64,000 nt of DNA, from NCBI GenBank assembly GCA_947846985.1, contig CANTUZ010000008.1, positions 29,159,352 to 29,223,351 of the forward strand. Direction: 5' to 3'. Each line of letters starts with the position of its first letter. Within the stretch, counting starts at the first letter, position 1. Shown here in pieces: positions 40,546 to 54,479 of this stretch. This DNA comes from Fratercula arctica (Eukaryota > Chordata > Aves > Charadriiformes > Alcidae). Made by a program: the position numbers and the translations under genes. The notes below the pieces were generated by a model. It was not told where the DNA came from. It made no database searches and worked only from the letters and a program-made list of their open reading frames with translations.

Positions 40546-42129
40546 AGCTGTTGCTCGCCCTTGGGATCCTGAATCTCCTTCATCCCACGTACCGTGCCAC
40601 ACATGGCAGCTCCCAAGTTCCTGCTCCAACTCTTCGAGCGACGGAGCAATGCTCCTGCCTTCCCCAGCCCTTCCGCTGTCCTGCCCTCAGCTCAGGAGGA
40701 CGCAGGGGCAAGGATCATTTCCACATGGAGCTTGGTATAAAACAAAATAGAATGGTATTGCAGAGGCCTCTGTCAATGGGCGTTACTCCAGGCTTGGTGT
40801 GGCAAGCAGAAGGGGTATGAAAGCGATAGCGAGGGATTGTGGCGAGGTGCGCAGCTTTACTTCATGGTATGTGTTTCTGGGCCTTGCAGGTTTTATCAGC
40901 AGCCGCTGCCTGAGATTTGGGCTTAGCATTCTGACAAAAATTCTGACAATTCAGCACTCTGCTCACCACATCCACTCCAGCTAACACCAATGTTTCACCA
41001 AAAACATACAGCCTGATCTTAAACAAGTTCTACCCCATGTTTCCTTTTTGTTGCAAAGCCCAGGCAGTAGCTTTTTCTAGACACTGTACCCTCTTGAATG
41101 CCTTTCCATTACTTAAGAAGTACAATGCACAAGTTCAATATTTTGTATTCACCTTATAAACTGCTAGCGTTGCTGGTAAAGTCTTTTTCTCTGAACCTAG
41201 GATTTAGATAATACAGACTTCCGAATACTGGAGTTTGTTTGTGGGCATGGAAGCTAATTTCAATACCAATTTTTATAACTGAGATACTGTAAACGAGTAT
41301 CTTCAACTTATATTGCCCATCGTAAACTTTTTTAACCTGTGAGTCATTTTCAAAATAATAAACGTAACTATTCCATAAAAATATCTCAACACAGAAGAGC
41401 CAGAAAAGTGAAGGACATGAACAGATGGCACATCAATCTTCTGCATTTATACAATTTGTTTTTTAATGCAAATAGTGTGGGTTGCCTGCTCTTGCCTTGG
41501 ATATTGTTCCAAAGATGAGCACATTTTCTTATCTTTCTGGATCAAAGTGACATTTGCAGTTATCATAAAGTGGGAGCCCATTTAATGATGTTAATGCTTC
41601 CTTAATGTAAAAATAAAATCACCTCCTTTATAAAAGCAAACAGATTAAAAGTCCCAAAGAGACCATTGAAATCTGTGACATTTGCAGTTACTCGTGGCTA
41701 GATGGCTTGATTATACACAGGTAAAAAAATATCTTAAAAACATTGTTTACGCTCATTAATCAGAACATTAAATAGGAATGCTGGAGTCTCCTCAGCTAGA
41801 ATCAGCTTTAAAAATGTATTAATAAAAAAATGGAGGCATCATTTCATGCAGCCTGTTTAGACGGTTCAAAAAACCCAAAACTGCAAACAACCAAACTTAT
41901 GGCCTTATGGCAGCTTGGTAAATCTTCAGACCCCAGATGTAATATGTGGTCTGCATTTTTATTTGCACATATTGGAAAGTGACTCTGCCAACAGTCCCTG
42001 ATTCATGCCTTTACCATTCCCTCTACAGTGCCACCAAGCAAGTGGCACATCACTAATATTTCTATTCTTGCCCCCGGGGAAAACTTGAATCTTTAGTTTT
42101 TGTATGAGCTTTTGAAAAAAAACACCAAA

Positions 42130-42130
<1 letters not shown>

Positions 42131-42168
<38 letters not shown>
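42131..42168. repeat. (CA)19 microsatellite
   Basis: This is a perfect dinucleotide run of 19 CA units, followed by AAAAACCCCAAAA. It is the longest microsatellite in the window and is likely to vary in length between individuals. It creates a run of alternating C and V residues in a chance minus-strand frame (41959-42189). Confidence 0.97.
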
Positions 42169-42172
<4 letters not shown>

Positions 42173-43068
42173 CCCCAAAACACCACCAACCAAAATCCCC
42201 TCCTCTTCTGTTTTGGATTCTTACAAAAAGAGAAATTAAAAATTATTGAAATATCTCACTTGAAACTATTCTGAGTACAATGTATCCTGTGTGTCCCAGG
42301 TTCCCAAACTCCCAAATGTGGCTGGGGCTACGTTACATCTCTCTAGTTCTAATAGGAAAGAAGTAAGAAAATGTTATGAAGAACATAGTATATTTTTAAT
42401 TGAAAAATATTTTAGGAAAAAAATTATTTTTAAACAACCCAATGTTTTTGGATTTTTGATTGTTCAAAAGTCAAGATGTGGTGATGGCTTCTGTGGAAAC
42501 ATCATTTTGAGCAAAAAACCCAAAACCCAAACAACCCCTTTGAACTTCGCTCATGATTTTGCTCAGGAAAAAGGCCACCACTTCCTCAGTGAAAGCAAGG
42601 AAGCTTCAGGTGCCCTGGGAAGGCAGCAGCGATACCTCCAACAGCACCATCAGGCTGGAGGCAGCCACTGCAGCCTGCTGACCCCCAGCATAGTCTGTGA
42701 CAAACTCTATGCATTATTTCTTTTTTAAGAGTTTACAGTGAATAAGGGATGAATGCTATAATCAGGAAGGGGTGGAGGAAGTAATCATAGAATAAGTAAG
42801 AGTAACTGGGTAATCTGGGCATTCCCCCCTGTGCACATTATCCCCTATCGCCTCTCAGGCTTCCTCCCAGACCTCTTGTAATCATCCCTTTCCCTTTGCT
42901 GACCAAAGTCCCACTCAAAAGAGCCCAGCTCGCAGGAGCACTGGAACAAATCACAGATGTAGACATTGCTTGTACGGCTGCACACACAGGGTAGATCCTC
43001 ACAACTGCTCCCTGTACAGTACCTGCAAAGCAGGTTAGAGGAAGAGGTGAGGTGGTAGAAAGCTGAAT

Positions 43069-43114
43069 TTACAACCCTCAGTGACATACAACCCTAATTA
43101 CATACAACCCTCAG
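43069..43114. repeat. Three-copy 16-17 base tandem repeat
   Basis: ACAACCCT recurs at 43071, 43088 and 43104. The last two copies share the longer word ACATACAACCCT, and copies one and three share ACAACCCTCAG. This is a small decayed minisatellite. Confidence 0.8.
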
Positions 43115-43826
43115 ATGAACCCTTCTTTATTACTGTTTTGGAGATGCTGCCCTCAGACACAAACACAAATGGGGGTCTGTTGTTGTCATAGGGAACAAAC
43201 CCCCTTTGAAATACCCCACTAACTAGAAAAGGTAATGAAAAAACGCCTTTTAATTCCCTGTCCTTACCCTTCTGAATGAGCTGTTAAAAGACCAAGAAAA
43301 ACTGTTACAGTGATACCATAAAAAGAAAAAAAGCCCAAAAAAACAAAGAGCTCTCAGCTCCAGGCGTGTCCGAGGGGCTGGCAGGGAGAGACAGCGCCCA
43401 CATGGGAAAGTTCTGTCACCCCATCTGAGATATCACTTAGCGGTGGCAGCTCTCCAGAGGCAGAACGGGTCCCACCTGTTTGCAATGTGTTTAGCTATTA
43501 ATATTTATATAGTAGTTCAAGTGGGTATAAAAAAAAAGGGGATGAAATTCATCAAATTGTATGTCATCTCTTGGTGGTGTAAAATAAAAACCGTTGCAGC
43601 AGGGGGAGAGGGGAATGGCTTGTTTTCTTGCCTTTCTGCAGAGCGAAATGTCATTACTCTCAAGATGTCTCAGCGCAAAGCATTTGGCAATCACCTTGGT
43701 GTGACCCGCACCTTGACATCCAGGCTAAATACCATGGCCACGACCTGGCCCTAAAATCACAAGACACTGAATAGCACCACACAAATAACACATTTATCAG
43801 CTCTGCGGCTCAACTTACAACACCAG

Positions 43827-43842
43827 AAAAAAAAAAAAAAAA
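43827..43842. repeat. A16 homopolymer run
   Basis: Sixteen consecutive A residues follow CACCAG. I do not recognise a retroposed body in the plus-strand sequence upstream, so it is left as a simple repeat. Confidence 0.9.
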
Positions 43843-46800
43843 GGCAAAAAAGATTCACACTGATGTGGAAGTCATTTTCTTAAGCTTTGCCTACTGTGCT
43901 GAAAAAAGCCATCAAAAACACTTAATTTTTGATTTTTCTAAGGTACCAATTCACGGATTGCTGTGAGGGTGAGTGATGTCCAAGGGGAGCCTGTCGTCTT
44001 CTGCACAGGTGAAGTCACAGGGGTGTTTCCTAACTAAGAAGATATGGATATCCCAGACATGCTACTGGTGCTCAATCCTTTTGGATTTGTTCTGCTTTCT
44101 ATAAAATACTTCAATATTCATTGGAGCAAAAGAGAGGAGAATGACTGATCACTCAATAATAAATTTACCATCATCCTTAATATGTATTTGAGGTGAAAGT
44201 AAATCTTATATACAGAGAGGATAATTTCAGTGTGGGAAAGACAGAAACATCCACTCTAGGTGCCCCGTACCACAGAGCATGGAGCACTTTCCAGGGAGGC
44301 AAGAGGCAGGGGCTGAGGATGCTGCTCTAATAATGTAAGTCTTGCACATTTAAAATTAATCTGCCTGACATAATTAAGATCTATGCCACAGAAAATGGAA
44401 GGGTTTTAATAGGAAAAAATTAAAGGCCATTCATGCCAAAATGAATGCCCATCTTTGGGTGGTGGCCCAAGTATTCACATTCTCTTTGCATAAATGGGAA
44501 GGTTGCCGTCCCTGAGGGGTGTCCCCTAAACAAGGAGCAGGCAAGGGAGGTAGGAATCCAAACTAGATTTTCTGTTCAATCCTGTGACCATTATCCCATC
44601 ATTTTTCAAAACTGAATCCAGTCAGGAAATTCAACTGAAATCTGTGAGCAATTTCGGGCCTTCTGAAACATCTTTTGTCAGTGAATTAAGTATTTGCCAA
44701 AACGGGAGCAGAAATTGCCCAACCTCTGCACTGAATAGGAGCAGCACCCAAGAGCCTCCTGAACAGCAGTGATGGTGTCGGGGATCTGCTCTGACCACTG
44801 AGGGGAGGACATGTGCACCCCACCAGCAAAGGGAAGGGAAAAAAGATTCAATTTCCACATGCTGAGAGTTTTTTGGTCAAGAGTGATTTCCCCACATTTC
44901 CACCTCTTCTTCTTCCCACCCACTGATGCTTCCCAAAACACCATCAGTCACAATATTTTGGCTGAGGGTGCTGGGAAAAGCCCAGGACAGGTGACAGGGG
45001 TTGGGCTTCTCTCCTTCCCTGGGATATTTTTTATACATCCAACACAGAATGAAGAGGAGAGTGGTTCTCCTCCTCTCCTCGTTCACGCTCATCCATAGCC
45101 TCCTGTAAACTGATCTAATTCCTGCACTTCTCTCACCTATACAGAGAATTTGCACCCGATTAAATGAACTTGGTTGAAAAGCTGAGCTAGCTGGAGACCA
45201 CATCCCCAGCCAATGCCTCAGACCATGCCTGCTGCAGGATTGTGCGTAAACGCCAGACCTTAGTGCACAGCAGAGGTAGGACCCAAATCAGTCACTGTTA
45301 AGCTTCTCCCCTTTCACTCACACACGCACAAAAAACAAGCCTACACAGACTCTTTTGCACAGTATTACACAGTCCAGGGGGAGAAATTAAGACAAAGAAA
45401 CATTAGAAAGAAGGAACTGATAACCCAGAATAACATACGGCAAGATCAACTTAGACTAGCATACGTTTTACTTACCTAGCTCAAGTAACCAATAAGCTGT
45501 ATGTGACAAAGTCACCACAAGCCCTGAATCATGGTATTTAGCTCAGCTCTTTCTAGCAAGTACTGCTACTTTCCATTTAGTCTTAATCCAGTCTCTCCAA
45601 GAGCTTTCATTCCCATCAGCCTAATGAAAGCCTTGTTATTTGCTATCATAAATTTCAGCATTAGATTTCATGAAATCTATATAATCTGTACGCTCTTGTT
45701 GTAGTGAATTCATTTTAATGAGAGCACTTGTTTCTGCCACGCAGACTCATCGTATTGTAGGCATTTTGAAACCTGAGTTCCTTCCTTCCTTCCAGAAATA
45801 AAAATGAAGAAACTCCCTCCTCTCTCTTCAGCTTCTGTCCACTTGAGCACTTTCAGAGTTTGCGGTTTTAAACAAAGATTTTCTAATTATTCTTTTCCAT
45901 GCTCCATTCAGCAAATGCTTTCAAAGACTAGGCTTTTTTAAAATTTCACCCTTCTCAAGATCCTCTTATTGCTAGAGACGGCTAAGTAAATTTCTGTGTG
46001 TATAAGTTAGGGAGCACCTTGCTTTAGAAGCAGAGAAGATGGGAGCATACAGATGAGCCAATCTGCCATTGTAGTGCTGCATCAAATAATACACAACTTG
46101 CAGAAGAACAGAGGAATAGCATTAACCTGCATGAAAATCCGCTAGCAAGTTAACCAGCATGGCAACGGGACTACTGAAGGAAGCCTTTTCCCTGCCTTGT
46201 CCAACCATGAGCTCCAAATTCATCATAACTTTGGTTTATACAGGGAAAAAGTCATTTAACTTTCTCTCTCCTATCCTTAGTAGTACTTTTATCTATTAAT
46301 TATGTCTGGATGAAAATGCAGGCAATTGAAAGCTTGATCTCTTCAGGCTTTTGGCTTAACCTAAGAGTATAAAAATCTACAAGAGTCACAGGAAGTATAT
46401 TTTCTTTTTATGCTCCTACCCAGGATTCGGGGTTTTGTCAGAGCACAGCACTGTTTGCTAATTTTGGCTACATCGAATCTTGTTAACAATTTTGTGTCAC
46501 TGATAAAGTAGTCTTCAACAAAAGTTTCCTGCAAAGAAATAGGCAAGTTTAAGGGAGGCAACGCCATGAAAGCACAGATTCAAGTCGTTCTGCATTTCAG
46601 GCACTGTGTGTACAAACTCCAACCTACTCGGGTGCATAAAGGAAGAAGGGTTTGGCTTGCTCCCCTACAAACACACCTTGGCTTATTTCCTCAGCACAAA
46701 GATCTGCAGCAGACCAAGGCAGACACCATCCCTCCTCCTTCCCATGCTTGGAGAAGAGTGGCACATCTGGAGGGAAAATGGGAGCTGCTCTCGGGCAGGG

Positions 46801-49800
46801 AGCCTGAGGAAGTCTCCAAACCATAGGAAAGGCAGCAGCCAGGCTCGTTCCTTTTTCCTTCCTGCATACACTGAAGCTTGAGGGACCAAGTACGTTTCTT
46901 TGGTTTTGACCCCAAAGGGGAAAAAAAAAAATCCCTAATTTGTGGTCTACACATACTAATTAATAGCCTTGCCTATCTTTAGGTTTCAGTCTCCAGGTAT
47001 CCTCTACAGTTTTGCCTTTGGATGAATCCAGAACAAAAGAACCCACTTCTGGCATATGGGTGACAGAATTAATCTCTGGATCTGTCAGTACAACTTGACC
47101 AAGCAGCAACTGTTGCTACTGGCCAGTTGAGGTTTAAGTGCCACTGTGATTCACCCCAGCTCTAAAGTACAAATCTCTGGCTGAACCAACTGCAGACAAA
47201 GATTTCACATACCTCCTCATACAGTCTTAACTTTCCACTTGTCCCTTTCAGAGAGATCACGGAGACTGACTGGTGTTGGCGTGTTTGTGTCAGAGAAAAG
47301 GAATCGGCTTTACCTCCATGGGCAGCTGTCATGCTTCATGAGACACTTTTATACAGTTGTAAAATAATTTTTCATGAGACGAAAGAGAAAGAAGTCATAG
47401 CCAGAGAACTGACATAAAGAAATTTGACTGTATGGGACTTTTTTTTAATGCTCATACAGATTTTCAATTAAAATGGTCTTCTACTCTCCAGAGATACAAA
47501 ATTGGGTAGGAAACAATCTCAGTAAGGAGCATCACATTCAAGACACCTACTAGCTTGCCCCTGCCCACCTTGAATTCAAGGAAAATCAGGTCTGAATGTG
47601 GATTCAATTTATAATTAAAAACAAAACAAAACACAACACAACCCCCCGAGCTTTTAATAAAACAGAAATTGGAAAAAGAATATGTTAAAAATGAGAGATC
47701 AAAGAAACAAGAATGCAAAAATGACACTGTAGGTCAAATCAAGGTCCATCTAGGTTGTCACTTCATCTCCCAGAGGAACTGGTAGTGGATACCAAGCCAA
47801 GTTTGTATCGTTTCTGTTTAAAGAATGTGAGAATTCTTCAGAGTGAACAAAAAGAACATTCAAATCCTGTCCCTGCCTGGCCACTGGAACATCATCATTT
47901 CTAAGCCACGTCAGCAAAATGCCAAATCAGGCTCAAATTTGTTACAATATAATTTTTTGCCAGACTAATTCCAGTCTTAGGAATCAAGAAATTGCATAAA
48001 TGGAAGGAACCTTTTCTCCATTGCAAACCCACAACAAGACCACAGCACATGTGACACATCAGACAGAAGAGCCCAGGTACTTCCCCATTGTGCCATCCCC
48101 TCTGCTTCCTTCCCCAAAAGCGTCCCACCGGTGCAGACTGCATGTGTCCTCCCACCTCTCCCGGAGGACACAGAGAGGAGCAGGACCATGGGTGGAGAGC
48201 AAGGACTGCGGGCTTGGCAAATCTCTGCTTTTGCGCTGTGCCTCACCAGCTCTCAGAGCCGAAACCTTGGTGAGGCAGCGATGCCGCCCGTTCTCCTGGG
48301 CTGAGGGGGATGCTTTGGTAGCCATGCTGGGAAACACTCAGTGCCTGTTTCGCTTGCCTCATGTGTCTGCTCTGTGGTGCAGAAGAGACACCATTAAACA
48401 GCCACATATATTACCACTTTAACATGTTTAAATCAATTCCACCTCCATTCAGATGAGTGTTGAAACCCCCGTGTGGCTGGCAATTCCTAGAAGAGGACAG
48501 ATCTTTTCCAAAAGCAAGGCTGAACTTAAAGTAGATACAAAATAATACTATAGATTTTCTTTCTCTCTCTCGCTCATCACAGCCCTAAGATTAGCATAAA
48601 AATGTGCTATCCTAACTAAGCAGTCTGTTAACTGATAAGCTATCAAAAAATCATCTGTTATTTTTATAGCTCAAAGGCAGATGCCATTTCAAGAACCAGA
48701 GTTGATTGAGTAGGATTTTTAGTGCTTCGTAGATTTATCATTGTAAACTTGAGGTATTTTAAAACAGAATGATTCAAGTATTGAAATATTACCTCAAGAG
48801 CAATCAAGCATTAGGATTTTTGTTGGTCTTAAGTTTTATCTGGGATGAAATCATTTAATCTCATATCGTAAAGAATTTGAGCTGTTTTCTAATGCATGCA
48901 CTAAAAAAAAATCTTTTCTGCATTACAGTCCAAACCGATGTAATTACTCAAAAGCAGGGATGTCAAAGCTTCCCAGCTCTTCCTGCAGAGCTCCCCTTCT
49001 GCACATTCTGTTCATATCCCCCTTCTCGGGAGCATATTTGGTGAGGACCTCAGATAGCCAGTTGCAATCAAGCTTACTGTATCAAGTTTAATGGTTTAAT
49101 TGGTTTGGCGCTGATGAGATGCCCTACCAATATCTGTCCAATTATTCTGCTGTGTGTTGTACAGACCCTTCATTGTAAAGCTGAAGTACACATGCCATTG
49201 CAGGAAAGGAAAGAGACTGCTAACACGCATGTTGCACACAGTAAATCAAGTATGCTGAGTTTTTCAATAGTAGGCAGAATGGAACGGGGCCAACATGCGA
49301 TGGAAGGGAGAGGAAAATATGGAACACTAACCCCACGTTACATGTGATGTGGCCGCTGCATCGGGAAAGTATGTATCACTGTGGAGAAGCCATCAGCAGT
49401 AGATAGAGCATCGAAAAGCTCCAGTGGAGGGGTTTTTCCTTTTGTAATGAGACACAGGTGCCATCAGGAATTACAAGTCTGCAACCAGTTATTGCGATTA
49501 ACATTGAACATTTGTGAGGTCTACAAGCATTCACATCAAGGCCTAGGCAGACTGGCCTTCCAGGGCAGCTCTTCCACATTTTATACCAGTCAAAACAATT
49601 AGACATACCTCCAAGCTGATGTCCTCTGAGAAAGAGGCATGACATTACCCCCAAAAGTGAAATAACAGGAGTGTCAAAACATGTATATCACCCATTTTCA
49701 GAGGAACTTGCCTCTGAAATACTTCAGTGCTTACGGCAGCATGAGTTTGCAGGGTTTGTTGGGATGAACCTCCTTTCTCACTTTTACTCAGCTTTTACTC

Positions 49801-52800
49801 AGTTTAGGGTTCTCCGAGCAAGAAAGAAAATTGCATCAGTCAGAAAACAGCCTGTGGGATTTATTTTTGTTGGAGCAAGACATACTCAAGCGGCCCAAAG
49901 AGACAGCAAAGAGCCACAGAGTACCTACATACAGCCTGACAGACCAAGAATACTTTTTTTTTTTGTGTTGGTTCAGTGCGACTGACATTTCAAAATGCCA
50001 CATAATTGCGCTTATCACCAGTTAATCCCAGCGCATGGTGTCTTGCACTGATACTCTGCGGAGGGATGTGTATGCAGCTGGCTGAGAGCTGCCGTCATAC
50101 CCTGTGCACTGCTGGGATCCTTCTGCAAGTTTCCTGAAGGATCCCTGTTTCCACATGCTCCTGACTCCTCCTGCAGGCAACTGAGCTCCTCATTACACAC
50201 CAAATATACACCTTTCCCAAAGCACATTAGGCTTTACTCCAGCATTCCCTTCAGGGACAGAAGACCCAGCAAAAGTCTTAATGAGGTTAAAAACAGTGCT
50301 AATTTATCTTCCTAAGTCTATGGGGTATCCAACCTACAGTTGCTTCCCTCAGCTCACATGCTGCCCCTGCACATGTTATCTCAGAGGGTTCCTGCAGGCT
50401 TTGGAGAACAGTGAGCGCAGCACGGTAGGTGGCTTTTCCACCCACCTGCTGCATGAGGTGCTAAGCTTTCAGGAGCCCTGTCTCCCTCTCCACCACACAG
50501 CGGGGGTTGTGTGGATTTGAGGAATACCTATACTAGGAAAAGCAGAAAAAAATCCCTGATATTCATTGTCTCCCAGGAAAAAAATGTATTTTTCATGCAG
50601 AATCCCTGACTGTCTTTCATTGCAGGCATAAGCTGACCCTGTCCTTGCCCCAGCCCAACCAGAAGCTGTGTTGGCATGGTCAGTGCTAAGTGCAGGCCCA
50701 GTTTGTGCGTCCAGCTGCCAGAACCACAGAGATCCCTGGGCCCTCACGAGCAGGGATAACACACAAAGAGCCAGCGCCTGCTTCAGTTGCTCACCTTAAC
50801 ACCCCAGCTGGCATGACGGTGGCCTGGAGAGGTAACCTCATCAAGCTACCCTGCAGCAAACATTGGAAGTACCTGTCTACTTTTAGGGTTTTACAGACTT
50901 ATGCTACGGGAAATAAAAAATAAATAAAAAAGGAAAACCAAAATCAAATATAAATATAAATATCCACCAGCTTTTGAAACAGCAAAGATCAAGCTCTCCA
51001 TGTAGTGGCAACTGCCTCCCAAACACACGATCTCCTGCTAACCCTTTGCCACGGCTGGGAATGGTTCCAGGTTTCAGCCTCTTCCAGGAGTCTGCTAGGT
51101 AAACTGGTTTGGGAAACGGTGGCGTGTGCTTTGATACGTGCTACCAAAGCTCTGAGCGAGCTACAGTGGCATCCTAGAGATTCATATGCTCTAAATAAAT
51201 GAATTTTAAAAATCAAGCACAGCAAAATGCTGGAGCAGGTTAAAAGCTGCTGTGTCAAAGCTAAAAGAGCATTAATGGTCCAGTGACACCTCACTTTGTG
51301 CATTAATTTGCCCCATCAATTTTCAGCAGTCAGTTCTTCTAAGAGCCCTCAACTTTTGCCAACTATCTCCCAAAGACATGGGCAGAGATGTTTTTCTTGC
51401 CCAAAATAGTTATAAGTCATCAAACAGCTCTGTACTTACAAGGCCAAGCTTTTCCGACCTTTCTGGCTAGACCAACTCCTGTTACATTAACCTCTGACCT
51501 CAGGTCTCCTTAATAGCAATATTCCTGGGCACTGTAATTTCCCTCCCACTGTGTTGGCTCAGGGAAATATTTACTATCTTGGCTTCAGAATTTATTTTTC
51601 AGCAGAAGTGGCAGGGACCACCCTATTCCACTCCCTCCTCATGCAGTACAAGTGAAATAATTCCCGAGATATTATTTTACCCGAACAAATGTGCTTCAGA
51701 GTCTCCTTAGCTTTGTACAAAGCCCTGACTTCCTATCAAAATCAAACAGGGACCTTGTCAGATTTGAGATGGATATAAACAAGAAATGGGAGCCCATAAT
51801 TGGTGATGGAAATCAGATAAGCCCCTTTTAAATACAACCATTGATAGAGAAATGGGAACTCAAATTACCTTTGATTAAGTCTCTTAAGAAAATAAAGTGA
51901 GGGGGAGGGAAAGGAGGGTCTGGCTTAGTAAAACCACCCTTGTGAATAAAATCACTGGGAAAGGAGTGGAAGGAGATGGCTGTAGCTTGTCAAACTCCCC
52001 AGGCTGGATGCAGCAGAACTGGAGCCAAGGAGAAATTCCTCACACACTGTAAGCAGTGTCAGTACTTGTGATAGAGGGTCCCACAGAAGGAGCCATGACA
52101 GGCGTTTCAACTCTGTCTGATGCCCTCATTACTCCAGCCTCTGAAGCCAGAGATTGTGCAGAGGTTACGCACAGAAAGTCAGCTGAAAGCAGATGGGGAC
52201 ATACAATACTATCTTTCTGCAGGCTTTGTAGACTTACAGGGTTCATCATTGCTGCCATATTTAGGTCAATCAAAATATTTCAAAACTAGACTAGGAGGAC
52301 TGAGGAACTTCCTTGGTGACTTCAGGGCAAATCACCTATGGATTTGGTTGTAAGTCTGCCTGGGGCACCTCTAAACAGGAGAAAAAAACCCTGCTTTGTT
52401 GTTGGAGATCTGGCTGACCTCTTCAGCTGATCTGAATTTCTCACCATTTAATTATAGTTAATTATAGAGACCAGAGACTTATCAATATTTTGTCCAATTG
52501 GGAATGAAATTCCTATTCCTGCCTAAATTAAATTTTTGGATGTACACCAGGCAAGGGAAAAAGAATGACTTCCAAACTGAGACTGAAATGAGCAAAAAGA
52601 AGGAACTTCCTCTGTACAAAATACTGTCTTTCAGTAGCCCTTTTTCCATTTCCGTGACTTGCTCCCTCTTCCTGCCTCTCCCCACCCTCCTGACATTGCT
52701 TCTTACATACTTTCAAAAACTTCGCCTGATTTGAAAGCAAACCCCAAGCCCAAAAGTTAAATATATTCCAAAGGAGAACAAGGCAGGCTCACTGATATCT

Positions 52801-54479
52801 CTTTGCTTATCTGATGACCAGGTGATGCTGAGCCCTGGTCACAGTCCTGACAGGGACCTGCAGCCTGGGCAGGATCTCTGGCACAGGTACTCAGCATCTC
52901 ACCCAGGAGAGCCGCTGCCTGCATCACCCCAGCAAATGGGGATGGACTCACTCCTTACAAATCCACTCCCAAAAGCTGTTTCAGAGCTCTGCTAATACTA
53001 AGCCTGCAGAAACATGCGGCAGCTGTGGGGTGACCACCACACGCATGTTAACTACTCCACTCCCTGTTGGGTTGGGAAAGGCTTTGAAAAGGAGAGGTGG
53101 GTGTTCTACCTGCTGCCAGGCAGAGCACAGCTGATGGGTGCCATAAGACAGCGTGAGACTGAGCTGTATACGTGATGCCATGTGTTCTTACCCTCCCTGA
53201 GGATGCTGTGGTGCCATGTGCCACTCCTCCTTGCAGTGCGGAAGGAGGACAGCACATCGGAGGAAGCCTGCTCCTGCCCAGGGACAGAGAGGCACTGTGG
53301 GGAAGCAGGTGGTGTTACGGGGAAGGGGAAAGGCTGAGCACAAGCAGTAGGGCAGGGGAAGTTGCCCTTCCAGGTATCACTAGGAGCTGTGCAGGGGAAG
53401 ACCAGGCAGAGAAATGCTGGGCTTAGCTTTATTTTCATTTAGGAATGCCAGACAACACTGGGTCTCTCCTGCGCTAAGCACCTTATACTCATGCACAGTC
53501 TGTCTCTCCCTGGAGCTTCCCCGGGCACCTGGCTGCCCCGGGGAAAGCTGCGGACAGGGGCTGCCCATGGCTGCTCCCTGAACCCACGCAGCCTCAGCCA
53601 GGCATCCTTGGGGTGCCCGGCTGGCAACACAGCGCACAGGCACAATTAAGGGGACACACGCTGCGTTAGATGTCAAAAGCTCGTTTTCACACAGTACACC
53701 CAGCTCTGAACACGATCCAAAACCACATCCTTCAGCGGTGTGCACCGATGCAACCACACTGAAGTCAAGGTCATCCCCCAGCCTGTCACCACGTCACCTC
53801 ACCCCAAACCACAGGCTGGTTTGCTCCCGTGCTCCTGAGTTTCAGATCAGGCAGCCAAGGCTCAGGACAGGTACAATTACTAAGCTACTGTAAGTAATAC
53901 CTTCCGCTTAATTACAGACAAAACCCTATTTGCGGGTCAGTACTCTGTCAGGATAAATAAGCATTTTCACACAGTATTACATTTCTCTATTTCTTTTGGC
54001 TGATAATATTGGATACTGCCCAAGTCTGTCCCTAATGACCACAATAATCATTCTTATCTGGACTCTAATCAGTGTCATACGTAACCTTATCACGCACACA
54101 TCTTTGTAAACATGCAGTGTTTAAACAAGTTTAAGGTCATAAGGAACTCTAATATTTTCAGCAAGTGTTTGAAACACAAACTACTCATTTCTTGAAGAAT
54201 GTTTAAAATTAAAACTTCTGGTTCTGGAAAACTGGATATTTGGGGGCTATTGGACTGAAATACATCTGCATGCAAAACTGATCTTTATAGTGATGGATGA
54301 GTCCCTCTGTGCAGATAAAACCCAAATTTTAAATATTTCTTTTAATTGTTATTGTCTTTGTGCTCAAGGACTGATTGTGGGAAAAATGCCATTCTCCGAC
54401 CATAAAAATAAAAAGAAAATACAATAAAGCAGTAATTGGTCAATGATGATTGAACTAACGACTTTGCAGTGCCAGTCAA

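Larger units (their letters stand above)
35373..42130. other. Gene-free unique sequence
   Basis: No gene can be supported. The longest frames are 144 codons (36425-36859, plus), 106 codons (36379-36699, minus, overlapping the first) and 109 codons (37466-37795, minus); none shows a domain. 41540-41790 is AT-rich with homeodomain-like TAAT words and contains a 16-base direct repeat (see findings). Small simple repeats are listed separately. Confidence 0.55.
42169..54479. other. Gene-free unique sequence
   Basis: I see no gene. Frames of 145 codons (42291-42728, plus), 140 codons (48000-48422, plus) and 125 codons (53380-53757, minus) have no recognisable motif; the last two lie in GC-richer patches (48080-48310, 53240-53640) that also open frames on other strands. 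48590-48960 and 53880-54130 are AT-rich and free of repeats. The GC-rich patches do not have the CpG density of a promoter CpG island by eye. Confidence 0.55.

Noticed and set aside
48950..48976. CAGGGATGTCAAAG as a hAT left end
   Set aside because: The bases inside the supposed end do not follow a hAT pattern and no partner end is nearby.
53240..53640. GC-rich patch as a CpG island promoter
   Set aside because: CpG density looks too low by eye and no exon or conserved frame is attached.
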